Origin: Arcuatula senhousia
Taxonomy: Eukaryota; Mollusca; Bivalvia; Mytilida; Mytilidae
Direction of reading: 5' to 3'
DNA length: 64,000 nucleotides
Assembly: GCA_963971305.1 (NCBI GenBank)
Contig: OZ020311.1
Coordinates: 7,936,001 to 8,000,000 of the forward strand
Part shown: positions 1 through 11,000 of the stretch, piece after piece
Position numbering within the stretch: the stretch's first letter is position 1
Layout: each line of letters begins with the position of its first letter
Program-made: the position numbers and the translations under genes
The notes under the pieces: model-generated
Databases searched by the model: none
Told to the model about the DNA's origin: nothing
What the model saw: the letters and a program-made list of their open reading frames with translations, nothing else

Positions 1-332
1 ATGTTCCTTTTTTTCAAAAATATAGATTGCTGTTATTTGTCAATCTGTCGAAACCCAAAACACCTAAAAGCGAATAATGCTTTAAAACTACATTTTTGCC
101 TTTGTCCCGAATAATGTATAGATATTTGGAGCATATTCGTATACACATGTATAACTGACTCTTGCAAAATTATGTCATGTATTGGGGCAGTGATGGAATA
201 GGCAACGGCTTGAAAAAATCTTGGTTTTACGTGAAAAAAAGAAATATTTGTGGCAAAAGCTGAACACAAAATTTGAAACAATATAGAACTCTGTAAACGT
301 GTATGATCTAACGGGATAATAAAAAAACCTAC

Positions 333-677
333 CTGATATGCACTAGAAAGCTTCAAATTATGGAAAAACGGTAAAAATATGTAACAAGTCGCTGGGTATG
401 TCAAAAGTCCTGCAAACCCGACCAAATAGTACTGAGTCCCGAAAACATACATTTCGGTAGGAGTCCCTAACACAGTGATGGCCGACATGTAGCTGGCCAC
501 TAAAGACATCGCTACTGGGAAAACTGGCATTTCTCGTCCTCCCATTAAAATGTCGTCTGATGATGCTTCCTTGGTGCGCCATTTTTCTTTCAGAAGGTAG
601 TAGACGCCAATCATTCCCGACACTAGAAGAACGGCTACGAACAAACAGTAATCCAGGACGGTAAATGTAGCCGCCAT
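333..677 (-). CDS. Sodium-coupled monocarboxylate transporter-like (SLC5A8/SLC5A12 type), first coding exon only
   Basis: This exon encodes the first 115 residues of a solute:sodium symporter, a plasma-membrane carrier that takes up small solutes with Na+. The start is ATG at 677-675 (MAATFTVLDY). A hydrophobic segment at residues 9-28 would be TM1. It is followed by the SLC5 signature DDILMGGREMPVFPVAMSL and a second hydrophobic stretch at about 85-105. The exon ends after codon 115 (SSAYQ) at a consensus donor, GTAGGT, in phase 0. The reading frame continuing to base 33 is intron and is not counted. The remaining exons lie beyond the left edge. Within SLC5 the sequence looks closest to the SLC5A5/8/12 branch. 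The substrate cannot be told from one exon. Confidence 0.85.
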
Positions 678-1035
678 TTTTATTGGTTTAGTTTTGGTCT
701 ACAATAATTTTCAAATTATATTGCTCTAACTTAAAATTACATCCAATTGCCATAAATTGAAACTAAACGAATTTTATTCCACTAAATGGGGATGATAGCC
801 AGTCTAGGTAAATCTACTTGTTCACATTTTATTTCTAAGTTGAAAAGTTTATTAGTTCGATTTTAAGACTACAATCTGGAAAGGGTGAGAAAGTTCACAG
901 ACATTTGATAAGCCATCATTATATTTAACTTGTCACCTGGAATTAGGCACAGATAAGGAAGAGACATATTTACTGGAAAATATGGTTATGGCAGAAATAG
1001 AGAAATTGATAATATATTTATATCTTAATTAACAA
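678..1035. other. Upstream region of the SLC5A-like gene
   Basis: AT-rich non-coding sequence 5' of the transporter start codon. It would contain the 5' UTR or promoter, or an intron if there is an upstream non-coding exon. No TATA box or other site stands out. Confidence 0.3.
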
Positions 1036-1640
1036 GTGTGGCTACTAAAAGTATTACTCGCCTGCCGGCACCATCACCAAAATCAACTACCTAATTATAA
1101 CCTTTTATTTCTTGATATAAACACAAAAAGTGTCTGTATACCCAATATCAGATGCCTAGCTAATATACTTTTAGAGCAAACCATTGTCTACAAAAGTCTT
1201 ACAAAAAGTTTTCGGTCTGAAAAAAAGACCTAAGTTCACAGAGTCACTGGAGCATGAAAATGGGGTCAGGGTCACAAGGCATGGTGACAGTTGCATGGAC
1301 CATAACCTCAACTGTGTGTATTCCCAATATCAGATGCCTAGCTATTATACTTGTCAAGCAAGTCATCGTTCACAAGTCTTACAAAAAAGTTTACGGCCTG
1401 AAAAACAAAGACCTAAGTTCACAAAGTCACTGGAGCGTAAAAATGAGGCCAGGGTCACATGACATGGTGACAGTTGTGTATACCATAACCTCAACTGTCT
1501 GTATACCCAATTTCATATGCCTAGCTATTATACTTTTCAAGCAATTCACTGTCCACAAAAGTCTTACAAAAAAGTGTACGCCGCTGTCGCCGCCGGAAAG
1601 TAATATCTATGTCTCGCCTTCCAAAGGCGAATCAAAAATA
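1036..1640 (+). mobile_element. Pearl/HINE-like repeat, family A (about 183-base tandem core)
   Basis: The core holds about 2.4 tandem units with a period near 183 bases. The phrase 'cccaatatcagatgcctagct' or a variant recurs near 1141, 1323 and 1506. A CGCCTGCCGG-rich left end and a CGCCGGAAAG-rich right end lie near the margins. The right end closes with a hairpin, CGCC-ttccaaa-GGCG, at about 1617-1630. Tandem core plus terminal hairpin is the plan of the bivalve pearl/HINE elements. No coding capacity is present; the three overlapping open frames here are chance reads through the repeat. Confidence 0.6.
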
Positions 1641-2469
1641 TAGCACAGGTCTACAGAAAACCAGAAAATTTAAGTAAACCGCCAAGAAGTAGAAAATAAG
1701 TCACATAAGTAAAAGTCGACCACAACAGTGGAGCAATGTTTGAACCACAGAAATTTAATGGCACGATTAAACAAGTGAATATATGTCATTTGGCATATTG
1801 ACCCAAACATGACACATTTTGTAGAGCTTCTTGCACAAATGTTCTGTGACATTTAACTAAGCAAAAGCTTAATTCTTTCTGGAAGTTTTTATTCTATAGG
1901 CTTAAACACTTGCCATTTCCAGGCTACTTGGAGACTCTTGTTTAAGCAAATTGCCATTTTTCTTGTCCCTGTTAGTGTATTACCTGCGTAAAATGGGTCA
2001 TCCGACATATTGACCAATGGTTATGGAGATTTAGCTCCTTTAGCTGAGCTGAACTCCTATCTGCAAGTTTTCATTCTACAAGACAAAAACACTTGTTTTG
2101 ACAAATGAAGACTTCTGTAGAATTGCCTAAAAAGGGCCATCACTCCAAAACTATAAAATGTCTAGCAGAAATGTCCCTCATAAGGTGTTTGACCTTTATC
2201 TTGACATTCCAGGCCATCTGACAACTTCAAAATCATTAAAGCTTTTGAACAGCTTTCAATTTTATGTCTTGCATCCTTCATATGTGTTCTGTCTGTTATA
2301 TTTTGCGAGTTAGAAATCCTTCAAAGATGATTTTATCCTTATGGTCTATCTTTATCAACAGCAGCCATATTGTTGTGGAATCAAAGTCCTCTAATATATT
2401 TTGTTTAGGACACCCCAAACAACAATCATACCAAGTTTGATAGCATTTGGACGAGTGGTTACATAGAAG
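1641..2469. other. Intergenic, pearl-like derived sequence
   Basis: No gene seen. The stretch contains degenerate phrases shared with the pearl-like cores elsewhere in the window, such as 'attgcctaaaaagggccatcactcc' and 'tctgacaacttc', so it is probably a decayed element. Confidence 0.35.
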
Positions 2470-2930
2470 ATTTTTGAAAAAAGCTTGACAGAAATTTTCA
2501 TAGTCATGTTCACATATTTTCACATTCGCCTAAGTCCAAAACAGGAAGTAGATGTCCGACAGGTCTGAAAATCGCTTAAGACGTACAGTTTTTCATATTG
2601 AACCATCCTACCAAGTTTCAAATCATTTGCATGTACAGTTCCTGAGAAAAGCTTGACGGAAATTTTCATAGTCATGTTCACATATTTTCACATTCGCCTA
2701 AGTCCCAAACAGGAAGTGGATGTCTGACAGGTCTGGAAATCGCTTAGGACGTACAGTTTGTCATACTGAACCATCCTACAAAGTTTCAAATCATTCTCAT
2801 GTACGGTTCCTGAGAAAAGCTTGACGGAAATTTCGTACGGACGGACGTACGGACGGACGTACGGACGTACGGACGGACATGAGTAAAACTTAATGCCCCC
2901 CGACTTGTCGTCGCGGGGGCATAAAAAAAT
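2470..2930 (+). mobile_element. Pearl/HINE-like repeat, family B, 3' part
   Basis: Tandem units of about 168 bases begin near 2475, 2644 and 2812 (AAAAGCTTGACGGAAATTT). They run into an ACGG-type microsatellite (2834-2879) and then a GC-rich hairpin of the form GCCCCC...GGGGGC at about 2892-2921, followed by ATAAAAA. Units carry AACAGGAAGTAG, the complement of a phrase found in the two HUS1-intron elements. The 5' end was not found, so this is likely a truncated copy. Confidence 0.65.
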
Positions 2931-5181
2931 GAATATATAGATGATTACAAACCGACAAGACACCAATTAATAATTGAAAAGTCAATAATTAATTGAACAT
3001 AATATAAACAAAACTTATGTGTAAAAATAAAATTTATTAAAACAATAACAATGATCATTTGTCTATTGATAAAGTATTCTAAAGCTTTACAAATACATTG
3101 TAGAACCAATGACCCCACCATTTACACATATAGCCGCAGGTCTGGATTGAAAAAAGAATATAGAAAGACCAAATACAAAACGACCCAGTAATAATCTCAA
3201 ATCAGGGGTTCAAATTAGCACTGGTCTGAGGTCCGGGACACTCAATTTTTGATGCAGGACCATCTAAATTTCAGGAACAGAGGTGCTGACGCTGTCAGTA
3301 TTTACAATAACTCTTATTATGGACTTTTCACTTTCTTCAAGATGTCCTTCCATCCTGGGCTTCAAAAAGTCCTGGACCATTTGCCCTCAAATGATAATTT
3401 GAACCCCTTTGACAAAATAAACACCATCATATATCAATTGCAAATATTCAAAACATTGCACATTAAAGTTAAAACAAGCACTCATGTTGATTCATGGGTT
3501 TTTGGTTCCTCTACCATAGGTGTGTACAAATCATGAAGAACAAATTATTAAATGGCTCAATTCACATTAAAAAATACTGATAAAAAAGTCACAAACAGTG
3601 TGATATTCAAAATTGTGATATGTTGTGTAAACAATTTTAATATTTCATTTTTTTCATTAAAGCAGATGATTATAGTGTGGCACACCAATGACAAATTTGT
3701 AGGTCGATCTTGAAATCAGAGAAAACCCCAATGAAAATCAAGTTCTTGGTTAAAATTAAGAATTTTTTATAACAACATTGTTGCATAACATTACCAGTCA
3801 AAAACCAATATCAAAGATGTTGATGTGTCTGCCATCAACTGCAACATTGTGGATAAGGTAAAATCTACCTTCAAGGCTAACTATCAACATAAATTACAAA
3901 TATATTTTTTCTAGTTTCATACACAGATAGTGACACAGTCCAGGACACTGTGGATAAAAAAAACACCATGATTTCAGCAGTGAATACTCTGTAAACAGAG
4001 CCTTTCAGACCGAAAAATTTATTAGGTATAGACAGGAATGGGGTTTATAAAGGTTATAATGTGTAAGGTTAGGACAGGGTAGAGCTTTGACAATTATCCC
4101 CATATAGATTAAATTCAATAGAAACTGACTAAGGATTAAATACTTATTTTCAACAAATTAAAACATAATTTTGTAAATCTGATAAACACTTCTTCCAAGT
4201 GATTTTAGTCATCACTCAAAAATCATAACAAATACAATGTACTCCACATTTTTCCCACTTTTCAATACAGATGGTCAGTCATGAAATACTGAATGGTATT
4301 AAAATTCTAGTAAAACTAACACCCAACATGACTAGATAAGACTAGGTTATCAAAGTAATAGATAACTTGATGGCACTTCTGTTTATTAACAAAGGATTAA
4401 TGTCTTCACTTCTAGAAGACATGAAAATACACAAATCTTAATAAGTAATACGGTATCTAAAAGAGGTTTAAAGTAAAAAAAAAATATTTGTAGAATATAT
4501 TACCAGTTTTTTCATGAAAAAATTGTCACAAATCAATAAAAGTGGTAAAAATGTTAAAATCTGCAAAACAACATTAGATTGACCAATAATTTGTTTTTTT
4601 TTTAAGAAAAGGAAGAACAAATAATATAATGCCATATCAATATACCCTTAACATTTCAATACAAAACATAAACAGCAGGAAACAAAATCCTTAGCTTCTT
4701 TTAAATAGAGTACAGAAAATCAAAATAACCCACTTCATTATATTTTACCTCCTTTCAAGATTCATGACATTTTATTGCTAAAGCAATATGACACTTTTAA
4801 AATAGTGCTCAGGATGTCTAAATAAGATATGTAAAACAAAAGCCCAATGGACTCCCCTGAATGATACCAAAAAGTAAAACTCAAAATCAATAGTATATTT
4901 AGGGATCTTTTGCCTACAAACTAATAATTGTGAAAACGCTATCTCACAGATCGTCAAACAGGGCTGTTGTTTTTAAGGTTCTTTCCAAAAATGCTTACTG
5001 AGAATTGTTCAATTACAATGTACAATGTGTATGTCTAATGTCCAAAAATTATCCTGAATCAATATGATCTATTGTTTTCTACATACTTTGTTTAAATATT
5101 CATGGAATGCTCATAAATGCCCTGAGTTTTACTCTAGCTAAGTTGAGTAGACATGTTTTTAATATTTTGACACTACTTTCA
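2931..5181. other. Region 3' of the NCF2-like gene; possible long 3' UTR
   Basis: No gene is supported. An AATAAA on the minus strand (complement of 4771-4776) lies about 405 bases after the NCF2-like stop codon and could be its poly(A) signal. I looked for SH3- or PB1-type coding sequence on the minus strand here and saw none. The 95-aa plus-strand frame at 3249-3536 resembles no family I know. Confidence 0.4.
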
Positions 5182-8015
5182 TCAAATAGGGGGTGGGGGA
5201 GCCTTAAAATTGGGAGGGGGTGGGGGAGGTTTGTATGATGGGGGTGGAGGGATATTGCGCCTGGGGGTACTGGAAGCCCTAGATGGAAGTGGTGGTGCAG
5301 GGTCATCTGGGACTTTGTTATGAGAGGGTATGGATTTAATCGGTGGTTTTGGAGGAGGGAATGATGGGATTGAATCTATGGAATCTCTGTTATGGGGAGG
5401 CTTGGGAGGGGGGAAAGTTGGGACTGATTCAGCAAAGGATCTATTAGGGGGTGGTATTGATCTGATTGATGGTTTAGGGGGAGGAGTGTGGAATTTTCTA
5501 CTCGAGGAGGATTTCTCTGGTAAGGGAGGCACATCATTGTTGGACTTGTTTCTCTCTTTCAAGGCATGCGATGAGGGTGGTGCTGGTCGCCTTGGAGGTC
5601 GTTTCGGCCCATTTGAATCTTTCTGTGGCTTAGAATCACTTTTGATCTTTATCAAAGCATTTTCTATATCATTTCCTAATGCTATCTTTTGTCTGTCTTG
5701 TTTTTTCATTTCATCTATAAGACTGCCTACAGATTTGGCTGTTTTAAGTTCTGCCTGAGGTGTGGGTGGTAGTGGCCGTCGTGGCAATGGTGGAGTGCTT
5801 GGTGCAGATGGTCTTACAATTGTCGGCTCTATGTATGCGGATGATAAAGCACTTGAACCAGTGATTACCTGAATAACAATAATATTGTAGTTAGTAAGTA
5901 CAATTTGTAAACTAGAATCAGAATTTGACTTGTAGAAATTACTTAAAATCCAAGGGTTATTATATTATCAGATTTTAACAACAAAATGGTGTGGTCTTAT
6001 CATAAAAAAATATTCCCATTACATATATTCTCAAAAGATCAAATGATGAAAACAGGGTTGAAAAACTAGAGGCTCCCAGGAGCCTGAATCGCTCACCTGA
6101 TCTCTTATGCCAAAGTTTGAATAAATTTCACAAACTTTCAAGTATACAAAGTTGCAAAACAATCCTTTCAGTGGTTTCAGAGAAGATTTTTGGAAATCAG
6201 TTTAAATTAAAAAAAAACAGTTAAAGGGCTATAACTCCTGTAAGGACCTTTTGATGCTGAACAAGAAAATTTGCTTCAGATTTTCTCTATCTCTTATACT
6301 TTTTGAGTTATAAGCCAAAAACAATGGTCTGACCCCCTGTTCTATTTTTAGCAACGGCGGCCATGTTGGTTGGTCGACATGTATATAATTCACAAACTTG
6401 GTAGAGGACATCCTAAAGATCATGTATACCAAGTATCAATGCAATCCCTTCAGTGGTTTTAGAGAAGAAGATTTTTGAAAATCAGTGTAAATTAATGGAA
6501 AAAAAACAGTTAAAGGGGAATAACTCTTAAAGTGCTGATCTGACAATTTAGACCCTGAAATCATTTTTGTAGATCTCAATGAGCTTAACAATTCTGCAAT
6601 GCTATCTTTTCCTCTCGCTCTAACAGTTTTCAAGATATAGTCCAATAAAAAGCTTCGCCGAGCGCAGCATGATACGACCGCAACATGTTGAACCCTGTAC
6701 ATTTTAGGCCCAATATGGATAGTCTATTGCTCTGGACACATGCAGCCCATGGTGGACTGACAAAGGTTTTTGACACATGCTTCTCTGGTGGACTTTCGAC
6801 CCAGGGGGTAAAATATAAATTTTCAATTTTGTATTCTACTCTTGCAAAAAAATTGTCAAAATCAGACAAGAATTAAAAAAAAATTCAATTTCGGCCCCTT
6901 TTGGCCCCTTATTATGTAACAGGTGAAAAAGGGGTGGGGTTGCAAAAATAATTTCTCAAATTTGGATTCACTACTTGACAAAAATAAACTTGCAAAAAAA
7001 AATTTCAAAAACAACCAGAAATAAAAAAGTTTTGATTACGGCCCCTTTTGGCCCCTAATTACAAAACAAGTGAAAAAAGGGATGGTCACAAAAATTAATT
7101 CTCAAATTTGGATTCACTACCTGACAAGAATAAACTTGCAAAAACAAATTTTAAAATCGGACCACAAATAAAAAAGTTTCGATTTTGGCCCCATTTGGCC
7201 CCTAATTACGTAATAGGGGGAAAAGGAGGGGGTCGCAAAAATTAATTCTTAATTGTGTAAATGAGCTGAACATTTAAGCAAGCAACAGTTTTTCTCTACC
7301 TGCTATAGTTTTCATTTCATAGGCTAAAAACATGAATAAAACATTATTTTAGGGGCTGTAGCCCCTATAAGGGGTCATCTGACTACTTCGACCCTATGGA
7401 GTTTTTTGTAGAGCTAAATGAGCTGAACAATTAAGCAAGCAACAGCTTTTTGCTATCTGCAATAATTTTCATACTATAGGGCAAAACCATGAAAAAATGC
7501 TATTTTTCACCTTTAAGGGGCCGTAACCCCTATAAGGGGTCTTCTGACAACTTCGACCAAATGGAGACTTTTGTAGAACTTTTGATCCTGAAGCAGTAGG
7601 GTGGCATCAGATTTCATCTATCCCTTATACTTTTTGAATTACAAGCCAAAAACAGTAGTCTGACCCCCCTGGTCTATTTTTAGCCACGGCAGCCATGTTT
7701 TTTGACAAATCAGAAATTGAAACATTACTATAGTGCAGGACACCCTAATGATCAATCATACCAAGTTTCATTGAATTCTGTTCAGTAGTTTCAGAGGAGA
7801 AGATTTTGAAAAAGTTATTGTAAGAACAAACAAAAAAGTTACAATTTTGGCCCCTTTTGGCCCTTAATTTCCAAACGAAAAAAGGGGGGACTCCCAAAAT
7901 CAATCCCATCCATCCTTTAATGGTAAGAAATATCATTGTCAAATTTCATTGCATTTGGATAACTAGAACTAAAGTTATCGTGTATACACTAAAGTTAACA
8001 GACGACGACGACAAC

Positions 8016-8047
<32 letters not shown>

Positions 8048-11000
8048 CAGCATCATACCATTATACGTCCGCAAATTTTTTGCGGTCGTATAAAAACTGC
8101 AAAAATGGTCAATTTTGATGATTAAAGGGCAATAACTCCTATAAGGAGTCGTTTCACAACTTCGACTCAATGGAGAGATTCGTAGAGCTTTTGATGCTGA
8201 ACAAGGAAGGTTGCTTCGGATTGTCTCTATCTCTTATACTTTTTGAGTTATAAGCCAAAAACAATGGTCTGACCCCCCTGTTCTATTTTTAGCAACGGCG
8301 GCCATGTTGGTTGGTCGACATGTATATAATTCACAAACTTGGTAGAGGACATCCTAAAGATCATGTATACCAAGTATCAATGCAATCCCTTCAGTGGTTT
8401 TAGAGAAGAAGATTTTTTGAAAATCAGTGTAAATTAATGGAAAAAAACAGTTAAAGGGGAATAACTCTTAAACGGCTGATCTGACAATTTAGACCCTGAA
8501 ATCATTTTGGTAGATCTCAATGAGCTGAACAATTCTGCAATGCTAACTTTTCCTCTAGCTTTAAAGGTTCTCAAGATATAGTCCAAAAACTGCAAAAATG
8601 GTCAATTTTGATGATTAAAGGGCAATAACTCCTGTAAGGAGTCGTTTCACAACTTCGACTCAATGGAGAGATTAGTAGAGCTTTTGATGCTGAACAAGGA
8701 AGGTTGCTTCGGATTGTCTCTATCTCTTATACTTTTTGAGTTATAAGCCAAAAACAATGGTCTGACCCCCCCTGTTCTATTTTTAGCAACGGCGGCCATG
8801 TTGGTTGGTCGACATGTATATAATTCACAAACTTGGTAGAGGACATCCTAAAGATCATGCATACCAAGTATCAATGAAATCCCTTCAGTGGTTTCAGAGA
8901 AGAAGATCTTTGAAGAAAAGTTAACGGACGACGGACGACGGACGACGGACGACAGACGGACGGACGACGGACGCTTAACGATGACAATAGCTCACATGAC
9001 CCTTCGGGTCAGGTGAGCTAAAAAGTTATTCTTTCAATAGAATCTTAATCTGATTTTCTCAGTTACAAACTAAAAGTTACAGACATAAACTCATTTTACA
9101 CCATAAAGTACTATATAAGGAAGATAAATGCCAAATATGAAGAAGCCGAGACATGTACATTTGTGTAGTTGCCCAGAAAACTGTCATGCAATGGATAGTG
9201 TCGAAGAATCCGCTATATGTTCATTTGCAACACATTGGAGACAACATAATCAAACATTTAACATCTGATCATCATTTACAATGTGTTTAAATTCCATAAT
9301 CAAAAGCTTAAAAATTGTTAACCTTTGATTTGGCCACATATTCTTTCCTGCCTAGATTAGCCACCATGTCTTTTGGTGGCTGAAATAAACACTCTTCTGA
9401 TATCTCAAACGGCTTGAACGAATCTGGCAATGATCCCTAAAAATATATTTAAATAAAGTTTAAAGGAAAAACTGAATGTCACCGGTATCTAAAAGAAAGG
9501 AGCTACGGCAGGACCAATAAAACATTTATCAAAAACCTTCTGGTAGAAGATGAAAAGATGTACATAAATTGCATGAGACATAAAATACATACTGTAAACC
9601 TGGACATTTTCACATGGGGTAATTTTTGCTGAATTCACAATCGCAAAATATCTGCGAAAAATATCCCCAACACAAATATATTATTCTCATAATCAAATAA
9701 TCAAATGAAATGTGAATTTATCCCCCACACGAAAGGTTCACTTTACAAAAATGTGAAAATAACATCACACAAAAATTTCCATGTTCACAGTAGATGAGCA
9801 GCAATTAATAAATCTATAGTGGAAGCTGTCTACAGTCTTTAATGAGATCAGTGGACGCTGTCTGCCCTCATACAATTAGCCCCAGATCAAAAACACATTG
9901 CACATGTTAGATTCCAAATGTATCATATGATATTAAATGTATCATACATGTATAATAATGAGATCAAAAGAACCGTGGATGTTAAGTGTAGTGTCAACAC
10001 TAATACAAATGGGACAAAATTAAAACTGATAAAACCAACTTTTTAATGCAGGAATTTTTTAAGAGTTTTGCTAAACTAATGTTTTCTTTGTGCCAATGAC
10101 ATGAATGAGGATGAAAATTATTTATGACCTTACTTTTCTATTGTTTTGTGAAATGATGGTGAGATCTTGTACAGTTTTGACACTAATTCTGCTGTGGATT
10201 TCTTCCTCAGCTACCTTGCCAGCCTCTATAAGGATTTGAACTGCTTCCCTTGTATTGCCTTCATAAGCTCGACAAACTGCTCTATTGAAGTGTATCTAAA
10301 AAGAAATGTTAGACTCAAGTCATTATGCTGGAATAAAGATTTAATATTCAATTACAAATGTATATGTGTTACAAAAGACTTTCTCTTCTATTGATGTCAA
10401 GTTTGTCAAGTGAGCTATAAATTAACGGCTTACAATTCTGAACACCCGGGGTCACTCTCATTTTGACTTTAGTTGGCTTTGCTGATTGCAGTTTAATTGT
10501 TTTGTGTTAAAATATAAATATATAAAACAAAAAAGTTATTATTATTATTTTGTTTGTTAAGAACTACAATTAGTCAATGACGCAGGCAATATGCATCTTC
10601 TATGGAAGACCACCTTTGTAGTATTTGTAAAGTTTCTAATCATTGTTTGGAATGTAACTTTCAGAAAATTTGATTAAAATTTTATTGAATGGGAAACATC
10701 AATTTGCATTTGGCATTTTTCTAAATGTTTTTTTTTAATGTGATTTTGTCTTGGAATTTTTGGAATATTGCAACATTTGAATGCCCGATTGGTACTCCAT
10801 TGTTTCTTTACTATGTTAAAGTACATACCTCAAACTTATAGAGAGTAAAATTAAGACCAAGTTGACTGTAGTTGATGAATGAAGAACCTCGTAAACTTTG
10901 TTCTGCTTTATCCAAATCACTGTATACATCCCTGTAGCTGTAAAAATAAACAACAAATACAATTTAATAGATCAGATTGTCACATACATCATGTTTATTT

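Larger units (their letters stand above)
6069..9021 (+). mobile_element. Pearl/HINE-like element, GGCTCC family (host copy, interrupted)
   Basis: Starts with the near-palindrome GGCTCCCAGGAGCC and GCTCACCTG, and ends with a GACC-cttc-GGGTC hairpin, CAGGTGAGC and CTAA. CAGGTGAGC is the reverse complement of the 5' GCTCACCTG, so these form subterminal inverted repeats. The core has tandem units ('ataactcctgtaagga', 'tctgaccccc'). A GACGGAC-type microsatellite (8928-8975) sits before the 3' hairpin. Hairpin, short spacer and CTAA recall Helitron-type 3' ends. The element lies in the last intron of the NCF2-like gene and is interrupted by another element at 6646-8092. Confidence 0.7.

Noticed and set aside
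33..332. Continuation of the SLC5A-like reading frame to base 33
   Set aside because: A consensus donor (CAG|GTAGGT) ends the exon after SSAYQ, and the residues beyond no longer resemble a transporter; it is intron read-through.
1036..1643. Three overlapping plus-strand open frames
   Set aside because: They read through a ~183-base tandem repeat in different frames; the repeated peptides simply mirror the DNA repeat.
3249..3536. 95-aa open frame, plus strand
   Set aside because: No family signature, no splice context, and it lies in the likely 3' UTR/flank of a minus-strand gene.
6436..9000. Small open frames and repeated CTCACATGACC blocks as possible genes or ncRNA arrays
   Set aside because: All fall inside pearl-like elements and recur in other copies in other frames.
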